A stretch of 64,000 nucleotides of DNA from CAVVFX01 sp963777595. GTDB taxonomy: Bacteria; Acidobacteriota; Terriglobia; Bryobacterales; Bryobacteraceae. Location of the stretch: contig CAVZRE010000001.1 in NCBI GenBank assembly GCA_963777595.1, positions 1-64,000 of the forward strand, written 5' to 3'. A program made the translations under genes and the position numbers. The first letter of the stretch is position 1. Each line of letters starts with the position of its first letter. This document shows, piece after piece, positions 24,332 to 34,193 of this stretch. The notes under the pieces are model-generated. The model worked only from the letters and a program-made list of their open reading frames with translations, was not told the DNA's origin and made no database searches.

Positions 24332-26473
24332 TTATTGCGGCAGCGCGAAAGCCACGTACGCATCACCCATCGGCGGCCCGAGTTTCCCTCCGCCCGTCGC
24401 TGCAATCACCACGAATTGCCGTCCTTTCACTTCGTAGGTCGCAGGCGGAGCGAAACCTCCGAACGGGAGTTTGTAGCGCCAAAGCTCCTTTCCGTTAGCG
24501 CTGTCAAACGCCCGGATGTTCAGATCCCGCGTCCCCGCGCAAAAAACCAACCCGCCGGCAGTCGCCATAGCGCCCCCAAAATTCTCCGTGCCAGTGATCG
24601 GGACCCCTTTCGCAGCTAAATCCTCGTACTCGCCCAGCGGCACTCGCCACGCGATATGGCCGCTGTTCAGGTCAATCGCATTCAGCGTTCCCCACGGCGG
24701 CTTCACGCCAGGCCGGCCGTCCTGATCCAGCAGCCTTGTGTAGCCCGCAAAACGATATTCGGCACGTTCCTCCGCCGGCTCGACGAGCGTGGCATTTCGC
24801 AAATCGCGCTCGAACAGAAAGTTCAGCAGCTCGGGGATCTTCGCCTCGGGAACGGGAATTGCCGGCATGGAGCCGCGGCCGGCGTGGATCCCCTGTACCA
24901 CCTGCGAATCGTGCATCCGGCCCGGCAAGGTAAACAACGGCGGACCCATCCCCGCACCATCCCGCTCGGGACCATGGCAGCCGGAACAATATTGCAGGTA
25001 AGTCTTGTTTCCTTCCGTCAGGGGCGCTCTTCGCCGCGGCAGCAGCTTCGTCTTCGCGATAGTGACAACCCATGGCAGCTTGTTTGCGCTTACATAGAGC
25101 CGGTTGGAATTCGGATCGAACGACGCACCGGTCCACTCCGCACCGCCGTGCATCCCATAAAATACCAGCGGTCTATTATCCTCGAATGGAGCAAACCATC
25201 CAAAGGTTGCGTGCTCGATCTTGCTCAAAATGTAGGATCGCGATTCAGGAGTAATATCCGTAACGTCCGAGCGCCTGAATTCCTGGGGCGAGAAGGGTTC
25301 GGGTAGTTGTACATCGGGCTGCCACTCGGAGGTTTGCTCGCCGGCAAGACCCGACGCGGGAGCTCGTCGTAGCCGGAAAGGAAAAAGCGGCTGGCCGGTA
25401 ACCCTGTCCAGCAGGAGCGTGTTACCCAGCTTGGTAACTTGCGCCACGGCGTCATATCTGATTCCCTTGCGGACCACTGTCACCACGTTCGGGGGAGCCG
25501 GGATGTCCAGGTCCCAGATGTCGTGACGAATCTCCTGAAAGTGCCAGAGGCGTTTGCCGGTCTTGGCACTCAGCGCGACAACGCTGTCCGTGAATAGGTT
25601 ATCGCCGTGATGATGCATACCGAGATAATTCGGATGCGGAGATCCGGTTGAAATATAAGCGATGCCGCGATCGCTATCGAGAGACATGCCGCCCCAGCAA
25701 TTCGCGCCATATCCCGAGCCGGTCCAGGTGTCATATCCAAACGTGCCGGATTGCGCGGCCAGGTCGAAGGTCCAGAGAGCCTTGCCTGTGGCCACATCGT
25801 ACGCATTCACCACGTTCCAGCAGGGAAGCACAATCACCGACTGATAAATGGCCGGCGCCACTGTCGCGCGAGCCCTCACCTTCCCCCCTTGACCAAACGA
25901 CTCGATCGGCTTTCCCGTCGCGGCATCCACCGCATACAGCCAGTCGCCGGACGGAAAGTAGATGCGGGCCGTGTGCGCGCCATCCCCGGGCCAGTAGACG
26001 AGGCCCCGAAACGCCGGACGTGCCTCCGTTTGAAAACGCCAGATCTCGCGGCCCGTCGCAGCATCCACCGCAACCATCGCATGCCCGGGCGTCGGTGCGT
26101 ACATCACCCCATTCACAATCACGGGATTCGCCTCGATATCCCCCTTGCCATCGACGGCATGGTAAATCCAGGCAACCTGAAGCCGGCTCACGTTTGAGCG
26201 ATCGATTTGCTTCAGGATGGAGTAGCGGCTGGACGCATTGTCGCCGTTTGATCTTCCCCAATCGGAGGCGGAGCCGATCGTCTCGACTCCCGAGGCTCGG
26301 GTGAGCTGCGTCTCGGGCGCAGCTGGAATCGTTTTGTAGTCTGCCTGTGAACTACCAGCGAGCAGAGAACACACTCCCATCAGGTAAGCCGGCCAAAGCA
26401 AAGCCTTGGCGCAGGAATTTCCTCCCGATACGTCAACGGCGGCGAGAGCAAATTCCTTTGGTTTTTCCGGCAT
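24332..26473 (-). CDS. quinoprotein (GCD-like) dehydrogenase with inserted cytochrome c
   Basis: About 713 residues: a signal/anchor region (LLWPAYLMGVCSLLAG), a PQQ-type eight-bladed propeller of the membrane glucose dehydrogenase group (TWTGSGYGANCWGG, SPHPNYLGMHHHGDN, active-site region RHDIWDLDIPAPP), a cytochrome c domain with C-S-G-C-H (in YLQYCSGCHGPERDGAG) between late blades, then the closing blades (PPWGTLNAIDLNSG, GGKLGPPMGDAYVAFALP). It would oxidise a sugar or alcohol outside the cytoplasmic membrane and pass electrons through its own haem. The ATG at 26473 has AAGGTG upstream; a GTG two codons earlier is possible. It follows the TPR gene by about 135 bases and may share the TonB-driven transcript. 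Confidence 0.88.
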   Translation of the reverse strand: MPEKPKEFALAAVDVSGGNSCAKALLWPAYLMGVCSLLAGSSQADYKTIPAAPETQLTRASGVETIGSASDWGRSNGDNASSRYSILKQIDRSNVSRLQVAWIYHAVDGKGDIEANPVIVNGVMYAPTPGHAMVAVDAATGREIWRFQTEARPAFRGLVYWPGDGAHTARIYFPSGDWLYAVDAATGKPIESFGQGGKVRARATVAPAIYQSVIVLPCWNVVNAYDVATGKALWTFDLAAQSGTFGYDTWTGSGYGANCWGGMSLDSDRGIAYISTGSPHPNYLGMHHHGDNLFTDSVVALSAKTGKRLWHFQEIRHDIWDLDIPAPPNVVTVVRKGIRYDAVAQVTKLGNTLLLDRVTGQPLFPFRLRRAPASGLAGEQTSEWQPDVQLPEPFSPQEFRRSDVTDITPESRSYILSKIEHATFGWFAPFEDNRPLVFYGMHGGAEWTGASFDPNSNRLYVSANKLPWVVTIAKTKLLPRRRAPLTEGNKTYLQYCSGCHGPERDGAGMGPPLFTLPGRMHDSQVVQGIHAGRGSMPAIPVPEAKIPELLNFLFERDLRNATLVEPAEERAEYRFAGYTRLLDQDGRPGVKPPWGTLNAIDLNSGHIAWRVPLGEYEDLAAKGVPITGTENFGGAMATAGGLVFCAGTRDLNIRAFDSANGKELWRYKLPFGGFAPPATYEVKGRQFVVIAATGGGKLGPPMGDAYVAFALPQ

Positions 26474-26608
26474 CAGCACCTTGATTTAAAAACGGGTCTC
26501 TAGAAAGCTGGCGATCTGGCGGCGCATGGGCTTCAGATGAAGGGCCCCAATTAAAAATGGTACGACGGAAACGTCTAAAGAGTCAGCGGCGCGCGTGATT
26601 CCAGGGAA

Positions 26609-28009
26609 TCATCTCTTCTCCATCCTGCCTGGCCCGGCGCTTTCCTCCAGACGTTTTAATCGATCGAACGCTTCCTTGGCCAACTCCGGTTGGCCGAGCT
26701 TCTGGTACAACCGGGCCAATTGATAATAAGGTCCGGAATCCATGGGCCGGAGTTCGATCGCGCGTCGCAGGGCCGCCGCAGCTTCTTCGTTGCGGTTCGT
26801 CGCGAGGTAGATCTTTCCTCGCAAGTAGAAAACATCGGCATCGGACGGTGTCGCCTTTTCTGCCTGCGCCAGTTCCTCGAGCGCCTTGGCATATTCCGGT
26901 TGGTCGAAATTCAGCATGGCCCGAACAATCAGCACATGCACCTCCGGATAATCCGGCTTGCGACCGGCCAGGTCTTTCAACACTTGAACCTCCTGGTCGG
27001 GACTTCCGGATTTTCGAAAGGCGTCAGCCATTGCCAGATACGCGTCGGTTTCATCAGGAGATTGCCGCACCACTTCGCGCAGAATGTCGATGGCAGCTGC
27101 ATATTTTTCCGCTCGTACCAGATTGGACCCCAGAGGCAGCAACAGAGCCTTCGAAGCCGGAATGTTGCGGCGCCCCTGTTCGAGAACAGCTACGGCATCG
27201 CCATATTTTTGCGCTTTCTCCAGCAGGTAAGCCAATGCAAGGTACGAGTTCTCACGCGCAGGATCAAGCCGGATGGCTTCCCTCAAGTGAACAATAGCCT
27301 CCTCCCGTTGGGCAAGGCCTTCATAGCTCAGGCCTGCAACTCCGGCCGCGGCAGCTCGCGTCTCCGGCGGAAGATCCGGCTGCCTCTCCAGCGCGAGCGC
27401 ATTGGCAATTGCTTCGCGGTATGCCCCGACGGAATTCTCGAGGATCGCGAGTTCCACCTTCGACCCGTTGTTGTCCCCGCCGCTCCGCTGAGCCCGCAGG
27501 GATTCCGCCAGGGCCAAATCCAACTGGTTTTTTTCCGTTAGATACCGGGCGAGCAAGCCGTGCAACTCGCCATCTTGGGGGAATCGGAGGGCTATCTCAC
27601 GGAGCTCTGACTTCAGGGCCTCGATGTCCCGCAAAGAGAAGCTGACGCGCACCAGCATGACCATCGGCAAGGCATTCTGCGGCTCCAACTGGCTGGACAT
27701 CGTAAAGGAAATGCGGGCTGCGGCGAAATCTCCCGATGCAGCTTGCGCGGCTCCCAGATTGTAAAACACCTGAGCATTTTTTGGCGCAAGACAAACCATC
27801 CTCTGGAAGTGTTGCACCGCCTCGCGAAATCGCTCCTCCTGCATCTCGGCCTGCGCCGCCTGGTCTAGTTCCCGCAATTGAGTTTGCACTTGCTGGGGAT
27901 TGATCGGCTCAGCCGGACAGTCGCTCGCCAAGGCCCGCGCGCACCCCCACAACAGCACGAAGATCTCAGCGTACAGCGCAATGCAGCTGCGGCGACCAGT
28001 TGAGTTCAT
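26609..28009 (-). CDS. secreted TPR-repeat protein
   Basis: About 466 residues with an N-terminal hydrophobic segment (CIALYAEIFVLLWGCARALA) and about ten tetratricopeptide repeats from residue 50 to the end (for example AQVFYNLGAAQAASGDFAAARISF, GPYYQLARLYQKLGQPELAKEAFDRL). It is a protein-protein scaffold in the periplasm. I take the ATG at 28009, which lies inside the 3' end of the sulfite-oxidase-like gene (44-base overlap in another frame), so translation should be coupled. The N-terminus could begin eight codons earlier. It is the third gene of the TonB receptor/Mo-oxidoreductase/TPR unit. Confidence 0.85.
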   Translation of the reverse strand: MNSTGRRSCIALYAEIFVLLWGCARALASDCPAEPINPQQVQTQLRELDQAAQAEMQEERFREAVQHFQRMVCLAPKNAQVFYNLGAAQAASGDFAAARISFTMSSQLEPQNALPMVMLVRVSFSLRDIEALKSELREIALRFPQDGELHGLLARYLTEKNQLDLALAESLRAQRSGGDNNGSKVELAILENSVGAYREAIANALALERQPDLPPETRAAAAGVAGLSYEGLAQREEAIVHLREAIRLDPARENSYLALAYLLEKAQKYGDAVAVLEQGRRNIPASKALLLPLGSNLVRAEKYAAAIDILREVVRQSPDETDAYLAMADAFRKSGSPDQEVQVLKDLAGRKPDYPEVHVLIVRAMLNFDQPEYAKALEELAQAEKATPSDADVFYLRGKIYLATNRNEEAAAALRRAIELRPMDSGPYYQLARLYQKLGQPELAKEAFDRLKRLEESAGPGRMEKR

Positions 28010-29030
28010 AGTAGTCTTTCCGTGTGCGGTCACGCTCCAGCGGTTGCTGATTGCCGCCTGTGTCCGAGGCGCGGCTCATTAAAGTGTAATCGCCCGCGGA
28101 GGCCGCCCAGCCATAGCTCCAGCGCACCCAGCGGTACCCTCCCGGAGAAGCTTCCAGCTTGGCCGACTGCCAGTTCTTGCCGCCATCCGTGCTGATGGCA
28201 ACATCGCGGATGACTCCGGTACCGCTCCACGCAAAGCCCCACACCAGATGCCTGCCCGCGGGAAGAAAGACTCCATCTCCCGGCCACGCGATCGCCGACT
28301 TCACCTGGATGGAGGAGAGCCTCTCGTTTCGAGCGCTGCCGTCCTCCAGTCGATGCACCCGGTTGTACAGGCGATCCATGCCGCTGTCCTGAAACGCCGG
28401 TACATCTTTCCCGCAACCCAGGACCACGATGCGCCGAAGCCACTTCACCGAGTCCATCGCATACCAGCCGGGAAAGAGGGCCCGCGCCGGGAATCCGTTA
28501 CGGCCCTGCAGAAAGTGCCCGTTCAATTTAAAAGCCACCATGCTGGATCGATCCAGGCACTTGTGGAGCGGAACCACGCGCGCGTACGGCTGAGTGGGAG
28601 AATCTTGAAAGAGCCGCCCTTCATCCGCGCCGATGAATGCCGCCGCGGTCGCGCCCGGTGACACTCCGGCTGACGCCAACAGTGAGTCGAGCGCCACACC
28701 TTCCCAGATCCCATTACTCACTCCGGAACCGCCGGCCACGTTACCCGCGCATTCGAGGACAGATTCAATCTTACGCGTGGTTGATTCGAGCAAATCGCTG
28801 AAGGTGAGTTCGTAGGGTCGGGCGACACAGCCTTCAATCCGCAGCGTCCAGTTCTCAATAGAGAGTTCGGGCTCGCTAAAGTGGTCTCTTACGAAGAACA
28901 GGTTCCGGTCGGTTAACTGTCCGGGAATCTCTCGCAGCGGATACGATAGGTTCTGCGCTTCGGACGCGCGCAATGCGGAGCCCAGCAGCAAACGGGCGCC
29001 CGGTAGCAGGAGTAATTGTCGTCGAGTCAC
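27966..29030 (-). CDS. sulfite-oxidase-like molybdopterin oxidoreductase
   Basis: A 354-residue member of the SUOX/YedY superfamily. The molybdenum-ligand cysteine is C94 in V-L-E-C-A-G-N, followed by GVSNGIWEGVAL and the MPT-binding region (RNGFPARALFPGWYAMDSVKWLRRI). The C-terminal half is the Ig-like Mo-co dimerisation domain (GVIRDVAISTDGGKNW), so it resembles full sulfite oxidases rather than YedY. A short hydrophobic leader (LLLLPGARLLLG) with R-R suggests export. It begins two bases after the TonB receptor stop codon, so the pair is co-translated. The substrate could be sulfite or another S/N-oxide. Confidence 0.85.
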   Translation of the reverse strand: MTRRQLLLLPGARLLLGSALRASEAQNLSYPLREIPGQLTDRNLFFVRDHFSEPELSIENWTLRIEGCVARPYELTFSDLLESTTRKIESVLECAGNVAGGSGVSNGIWEGVALDSLLASAGVSPGATAAAFIGADEGRLFQDSPTQPYARVVPLHKCLDRSSMVAFKLNGHFLQGRNGFPARALFPGWYAMDSVKWLRRIVVLGCGKDVPAFQDSGMDRLYNRVHRLEDGSARNERLSSIQVKSAIAWPGDGVFLPAGRHLVWGFAWSGTGVIRDVAISTDGGKNWQSAKLEASPGGYRWVRWSYGWAASAGDYTLMSRASDTGGNQQPLERDRTRKDYYELNWSPQLHCAVR

Positions 29031-29032
29031 AC

Positions 29033-32000
29033 TTAAAACATCAGTTTAAGCGCAAGTTGAATGATCCGCGGATTTCGCGCACTCGTAATACGCCCGAAGT
29101 TCGTGTTCGTCACCGTAGTGTTCGGATTGTTGAACTCGGCATTGTTGAATAAGTCGAAGAACTCCCCGCGGAACTGCAGCTTCCACTTCTCTTGAATGGC
29201 GAAAACCCGGTACGCCCCGAAGTCGATGTTGAATGTTCCAGGGCCCATCAGGATGTTACGTCCCGCATTCCCAAAGGTATTCGCCGCCGGGACCGTGAAG
29301 CTGTTCGTCGTGAACCATTGGGACAGCTTTTGATTGAGAGTGCCGGAGGTGTAGGAGGGCTTACTGACCACTTGCGCCTGATCGTTGGCAAACCCGGGAT
29401 TGCTAAAGGAGTAATCGCCGCCGGAGGAAATGTTTAACGGAAAGCCGCTCTGCACTGTCCAGATCGCCGTAGTTTGCCAGCCGCCCAGCAGCGCCTTTTC
29501 TATCCCGGCTTTGGGCGAAGGCAACTGCCAGGTGTAATTCAGGACAAATCGCTGCGGTACATTGTAGTCGGAAACCGCGCGATAGGCGCGAACATTGTAG
29601 GGATTGATCACGTTGAGTCCGCACAGATCGGTGGCCGACGAACCTTCGTCCAGACTCTTGCTCCACGTGTAATTCGCGCCTAGCCTGAGGCCGTGCGAAA
29701 ACCGTTTTTCAAGCGAGATCTGCAAGGCCGCATATTCCGAGTTGCCGCCGGATTGGTCCTGTGTTATCTGCCCATATTGTTGGTAAGGCCTTCTCGCCGT
29801 TTCATTCCCCGCGGTAGCGGTTGGGCTGGGCAGCGGCGCATTCACGTCAAGGTTATAGGACAAGTGCGTGCCCTTGGCGCCGGCATAACTCACGCGTAGA
29901 AGATAATCCTTGCTCAACTGGTGCTCTACCGTCATATTCCAATTCATAACCGTGGCAGGCTTCCAGTCAGGTTGGTAGGATACGGCCAGTGCCAGCGGCA
30001 GGGAGAACGCCACGTTCGTCGAAGGGGTCGACGGAGCGTATTGAGCCGGGAAAGGGTTAGCGGTTCCATGGTACGGATTCATCAACGGCACGCCCCCTAG
30101 AAATTGAACCTGCGGGCTAAACGGCGCGCTGTCCGAGAAATTATTGAAAGCCTCTACAAACGGCGGCTGATAGAACAAGCCCCATCCCCCGCGAATCGTA
30201 GTCTTGGGGTTCACGCTATACGCGAAGCCGAAACGCGGCGCAAATAGATTCCAGCTTGACTGAAACCCGGCCGCTGGACACTTCGCGTCGCCGGCAAAAA
30301 GATAGCCGGCCGGCGCATTGGGAAATCTGGTGGATTGCTGACCGGGCACAAAACACTCGGCCCGCCCCAGCTTATCCGTGTAAGGAGGAAAAGGATCCCA
30401 CCGCAGGCCCAGGTTGACCACCAGTTTGCGGGTCACCTTGTAGTTGTCCTGGACGAAGAGGCTGCCTAGGTTTCCCACGCGCTCCCCGTACTCGCCGCCT
30501 CCTTGCGTGAACTTCTGGACATCCCCAATCAGGAAGTCGGCCAGCGGCAAGCCCGTGAAGCCCGTAGTCGAAAACGTAAACCCGCCATTCTGGCGATACG
30601 TGTTGATCAGATCGTTTTCCGCCCGCATAATGTCACCGCCGAAGGACAATTCATGCTGGCCGTGAACCCAATGGAGACTGTCGGTAAAATGTTCGTCGTG
30701 CCGGTTGAACTGCCCTGGATGGCCGGTCGCGATACTGAAATAGCCGCTGACGCTCATCGAGATTTCGGGAGGTGTCGTACTCGCGATTGGAATTCCCAGA
30801 CTGGCCACCGTGAACGGCGCCCCACTGACCACCGTCGTGAAATACCGGTCGAAAGAGAAAACGAAACTGTTCAGCACCGTAGGGCTGATGGAGTACGTGT
30901 CCGCCACGGATATGTTCTGGTCGAAGAGGTTCAACCCCTGTTTCGCCGTGATGATGGACGCGGCGCCGGACACTGGATCTTTTTCGTAGCGGGAGTAGAA
31001 ATACTTGGCATAAATTCGGTGCTTGCTGATGTCATAGTCGGCGCGCGTCATGAACTGGTTATCGCGCTCGTCGTCCGGCTGGTTGTAGAAATCGATGCCC
31101 CCGGGCGCGTTCGGCAGCGGGATCAGACTCAGCAGTTTCGTACTGGCGGGAGTGAAGAGGCTGACCGGAATCTGATTGTTCACGAACGGGGCGTTCCCGG
31201 CATACGGATTCACAAGTTGCCGGCTCACCGCCGAAAAGTCGCCGTTACGCTCCGCGGGCGTGAAGACAGTCGCGGAGTTTCCTTCCACCAGATTAGCCAA
31301 CCGTGTCCCCTGGTAAGTCCCGAAGAAAAACAACTTGTCCTTGCGAATCGGTCCGCCGAAGGTTCCGCCGAACTGATTCCGTTTCAGAACATCTGGCGTA
31401 GTCCCGAAGAAGTTTCGCGCGTCCAGGTCACCGTTGCGAAGAAATTCAAACGCCGTTCCATGGAATTGATTCGTCCCGCTCTTGGTAACCAGGTTGACCA
31501 CGCCCCCCGCGCCGCGTCCGAATTCCGCGCTATACGCATTGGTTTGCACGCTGAATTCCTCCACCGCGTCCGGGTTCGGAAACGGCAGATTGGTATGAGT
31601 GTAGAAGTCGACATTGCTGCCTCCGTCCAGGTAGTAGTTCACGTAGTCCGCGCGCCCGCCATTCGAGGAAATTGACTGCCCTCCAGGATAGGTCGTGCTT
31701 TGCTGCGTGTCTCCCGCTCCCCGGGCGTTGCCCGCCGTCAGATCCGCGGTTCCCGGAGTGAGCAGGATCAAAGACGCCGGCGTCCGTCCGTTCAGAGGCA
31801 GTTCCACCATCGGCTGCGCGCCGATCACCCCCTGCAACGCACCCGAGCGAGTCTCCACCATCGCCGCATCCGCCTCAACCGTTACAGATTGCTGCGCATT
31901 CCCAAGTTCCAGCTTCAGTTGAACCGTAACCGATTCGTCGGTCTTCACTTCGATACCGCGCTGTTCCAACCGTCGGAATCCCGGCGCTTCCACAGTCACG

Positions 32001-32218
32001 CTGTAGAAGCCCACAGGTAACAGTGGAACCAGGAATCCGCCGTCCGTCGAGGTTGTCGCGTCACGCTTCAGGCCGGTGCCCAGGTTTGTTACTACGACTC
32101 TCGCAGTGGCCACCACCGCCCCCGTGGGATCGCTGACGCTACCTGCAATCGTCCCGGTGGGATCTCCCCAGGCGGGTGTTAGGAGTAAAAGAAAAAGAAC
32201 GACTGAACCTGCGCGCAT
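29033..32218 (-). CDS. TonB-dependent outer-membrane receptor (CarboxypepD_reg/Oar type)
   Basis: A 1061-residue outer-membrane protein. Residues 1-18 are a signal peptide; residues 19-110 are a carboxypeptidase-regulatory-like beta-sandwich (GTIAGSVSDPTGAVVATARV, TSTDGGFLVPLLPVGFYSVTVEAPGF). A plug domain follows (ELPLNGRTPASLILLTPG, VEEFSVQTNAYSAEFGRGAGGVVNLVTKSG), then a long barrel (YTWSKSLDEGSS, FDLFNNAEFNNPNTTVT) ending in phenylalanine (LKLMF) as outer-membrane barrels do. It resembles the Oar-like receptors expanded in Acidobacteria, which import large glycans or peptides. It heads a minus-strand operon with the Mo oxidoreductase and TPR genes and has a clear promoter and a GGGGGAG ribosome site. 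Confidence 0.92.
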   Translation of the reverse strand: MRAGSVVLFLLLLTPAWGDPTGTIAGSVSDPTGAVVATARVVVTNLGTGLKRDATTSTDGGFLVPLLPVGFYSVTVEAPGFRRLEQRGIEVKTDESVTVQLKLELGNAQQSVTVEADAAMVETRSGALQGVIGAQPMVELPLNGRTPASLILLTPGTADLTAGNARGAGDTQQSTTYPGGQSISSNGGRADYVNYYLDGGSNVDFYTHTNLPFPNPDAVEEFSVQTNAYSAEFGRGAGGVVNLVTKSGTNQFHGTAFEFLRNGDLDARNFFGTTPDVLKRNQFGGTFGGPIRKDKLFFFGTYQGTRLANLVEGNSATVFTPAERNGDFSAVSRQLVNPYAGNAPFVNNQIPVSLFTPASTKLLSLIPLPNAPGGIDFYNQPDDERDNQFMTRADYDISKHRIYAKYFYSRYEKDPVSGAASIITAKQGLNLFDQNISVADTYSISPTVLNSFVFSFDRYFTTVVSGAPFTVASLGIPIASTTPPEISMSVSGYFSIATGHPGQFNRHDEHFTDSLHWVHGQHELSFGGDIMRAENDLINTYRQNGGFTFSTTGFTGLPLADFLIGDVQKFTQGGGEYGERVGNLGSLFVQDNYKVTRKLVVNLGLRWDPFPPYTDKLGRAECFVPGQQSTRFPNAPAGYLFAGDAKCPAAGFQSSWNLFAPRFGFAYSVNPKTTIRGGWGLFYQPPFVEAFNNFSDSAPFSPQVQFLGGVPLMNPYHGTANPFPAQYAPSTPSTNVAFSLPLALAVSYQPDWKPATVMNWNMTVEHQLSKDYLLRVSYAGAKGTHLSYNLDVNAPLPSPTATAGNETARRPYQQYGQITQDQSGGNSEYAALQISLEKRFSHGLRLGANYTWSKSLDEGSSATDLCGLNVINPYNVRAYRAVSDYNVPQRFVLNYTWQLPSPKAGIEKALLGGWQTTAIWTVQSGFPLNISSGGDYSFSNPGFANDQAQVVSKPSYTSGTLNQKLSQWFTTNSFTVPAANTFGNAGRNILMGPGTFNIDFGAYRVFAIQEKWKLQFRGEFFDLFNNAEFNNPNTTVTNTNFGRITSARNPRIIQLALKLMF

Positions 32219-32292
32219 CCGGCTCCCCCTTGATGGTGTGTACGCTTAAGTCGGTTCCGACGGGGAGTACCGACAGACGGATAATTGGGACT

Positions 32293-32321
32293 AGTATAGG
32301 GTCGTCCTCAACAGCTGTCAA
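32293..32321 (-). promoter_or_regulatory. sigma-70-type promoter of TonB receptor operon
   Basis: On the minus strand a perfect -35 TTGACA (32321-32316) and a near-perfect -10 TATACT (32298-32293) are separated by exactly 17 bases. Transcription should begin near 32286, leaving a leader of about 68 bases before the ATG at 32218. This is the best promoter match I saw in the window. The rest of the 164-base gap upstream holds a weak inverted repeat (TTCTGT ... ACAGAA) around a T/A run, after the CRTAC1 gene. Confidence 0.7.
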
Positions 32322-32382
32322 GGCTTACTTGTGACTTTCTTTTCCTTCTTTTAGCTTCTGTCAAAAAAAACTACAACAGAAA

Positions 32383-34125
32383 TCATAAAGACTTTACTAC
32401 TCCCGATCCTTCTTTTATGACCACTAGTCGATTTGCGGGTACCTTCTCCACACGCTCCGTCAGTCCGTTCGTCCAGCGAACCTCCAGGTCGGCAAATTCC
32501 ACAGCACCGAGCCCGAAATGTAGCCGCGGATCGTTCGCCGAATAGAAGCTCGACTGACTGAGAACTTCCTGCGCCTGCCGCATGCCGCCATAGTAAGCCG
32601 TCACTCGTGAGCCGATTGCGCTGCGGTTGCTTTTCACTCCAATTAATTTCACTTTCAGCCAGTGTCCGTTCCCCCTCACGTCGTTGCGTAGAAGCGACGG
32701 CGGTTCGTTCAAGTTCACCACCAGCACGTCCACATCTCCGTCGTTATCGAAATCGCCAAACGCACAGCCGCGGCTCGAGTGAGGCGCCGGAATTCCGGGA
32801 CCTGCTATATCGAGAAGCTCTTCAAACTTGCCCTTCCCGAGATTGCGGAAAATCACGCGCGGCGTGCGAAACGGATACTCCGGCATCTTTGCGTCGAGTT
32901 CCGGATACACGTTCCCCGTCACCCAGAAGAGATCCGGAAGCCCGTCGTTATCCAGATCCACTATCGCCGCGCCCCATCCCACATAGCGCGTCTCCACTCC
33001 CAGCCCCGCGCGCGTAGTCTCGTCGTCGAAATTACCCTTGCCGTCATTGCGATAAAGAACACAGGTATCGTCGGCGAAGTGAGTTTTGAAGATATCCAGA
33101 TTTCCATCCAGGTTGTAATCTCCGACGCCCACCCCCATTCCGGCCTGAACCATGCCATCCTCGTTGACCGCAACTCCGCTTTCGAGGCCCACCTCCGTGA
33201 ACGTGCCGTCACGGTTATTGCGAAACAAGAAGCTCGGTGTTGAATCGCACGCCAGGTAAATGTCCGGCCACCCGTCGTTGTCGAAGTCTGCCGCGACCGC
33301 GGTCATACCGTAGCCTCCTTTCGCCCGCGCTACCCCGGACGCCACGCTAACATCGCTGAACGTACCGTCGCCGTTGTTCCGATAGAGCGATGGCGTGCCG
33401 GTTGGAAGCCCCCGGGGTCCGCAATGCACGGGCATCTCCTTCCAGTTACACTTGGCGTCCTCGCCGGATTTTGGCGTCGTCGCTAAATCGAATTGCAGAT
33501 ACTCGCCGACGAATAGATCCAGATGTCCGTCGCGATTGTAGTCGACGAAAGTGCAGCCCGAACTCCAGCGGACGTCTTTCGTCCGCAAACCGGCCTTTTC
33601 GGTCACGTCGGTAAACGTGCCGTCGCCGTTGTTGCGATACAACACGTTCCGGCCCCAGTACGTAATAAACAGATCCTCGTTTCCGTCGTTGTTGTAATCG
33701 CCGACGCAAACTGCCGAAGCCCATCCTGTGAGCCGCAAGCCCGCGGCGTCGGTCACATCGGTGAACGTGCCGTTGCGGTTGTTCTTATAGAGCCGGTTCG
33801 TCGCGTCCTTCGGATTCCCGTCAAGGCGCGTCCCGCTAAGCAGGAAGATATCCATCCAACCGTCGTTGTCGTAATCGAAAAATGCAGCGCCGCACCCCAC
33901 CGTCTCGAGAATGTATTGCTTTCGCTCGATTCCGCCGTAGACCAGCGGCGTATGCAGTCCGGCCTCACGGGCAATGTCCGTAAAGCTGGCGTCAAACGGC
34001 CGCCCAGAGGGCTTGCCGCGCGGCTTTGGCACAACTCCCCGAGAGGACATACCCTGATTCCAGGCCAGGGAGGCGCCCCCTGCCGCAGCGCCAAACATCT
34101 TCAACAGTCTACGTCGGCTCGGCAC
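32383..34125 (-). CDS. CRTAC1 family protein (FG-GAP repeats plus ASPIC/UnbV)
   Basis: A 580-residue exported protein. The N-terminus carries R-R-R-L-L-K-M-F-G-A-A-A-G-G, a Tat-like signal. About seven FG-GAP/VCBS beta-propeller repeats follow, each with a D-x-D-x-D-G calcium-binding loop (FFDYDNDGWMDIFL, VGDYNNDGNEDLFI, DFDNDGWPDIYLA, DFDNDGDVDVLVV). The ASPIC/UnbV domain closes it (NRSAIGSRVTAYYGG, DPRLHFGLGAVEFADLEVRWTNG). These proteins are common in Acidobacteria and Planctomycetes and are thought to be extracellular binding proteins; no enzyme activity is assigned. It is divergent from the esterase gene. Confidence 0.9.
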   Translation of the reverse strand: MPSRRRLLKMFGAAAGGASLAWNQGMSSRGVVPKPRGKPSGRPFDASFTDIAREAGLHTPLVYGGIERKQYILETVGCGAAFFDYDNDGWMDIFLLSGTRLDGNPKDATNRLYKNNRNGTFTDVTDAAGLRLTGWASAVCVGDYNNDGNEDLFITYWGRNVLYRNNGDGTFTDVTEKAGLRTKDVRWSSGCTFVDYNRDGHLDLFVGEYLQFDLATTPKSGEDAKCNWKEMPVHCGPRGLPTGTPSLYRNNGDGTFSDVSVASGVARAKGGYGMTAVAADFDNDGWPDIYLACDSTPSFLFRNNRDGTFTEVGLESGVAVNEDGMVQAGMGVGVGDYNLDGNLDIFKTHFADDTCVLYRNDGKGNFDDETTRAGLGVETRYVGWGAAIVDLDNDGLPDLFWVTGNVYPELDAKMPEYPFRTPRVIFRNLGKGKFEELLDIAGPGIPAPHSSRGCAFGDFDNDGDVDVLVVNLNEPPSLLRNDVRGNGHWLKVKLIGVKSNRSAIGSRVTAYYGGMRQAQEVLSQSSFYSANDPRLHFGLGAVEFADLEVRWTNGLTERVEKVPANRLVVIKEGSGVVKSL

Positions 34126-34155
34126 TTGCTCAGCATAGCGCCAATCAACGCGTTA

Positions 34156-34184
34156 TTGACGCTTGCGGTACTGAGTGCTAGAAT
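34156..34184 (+). promoter_or_regulatory. sigma-70-type promoter abutting the esterase start codon
   Basis: TTGACG (34156-34161) and TAGAAT (34179-34184) with a 17-base spacer. Transcription should start near 34191, only about three bases before the ATG at 34194, and there is no ribosome site between them. The message would therefore be leaderless or nearly so. The ATG is supported independently by the signal peptide it begins. Confidence 0.6.
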
Positions 34185-34193
34185 CCCGCCCAT

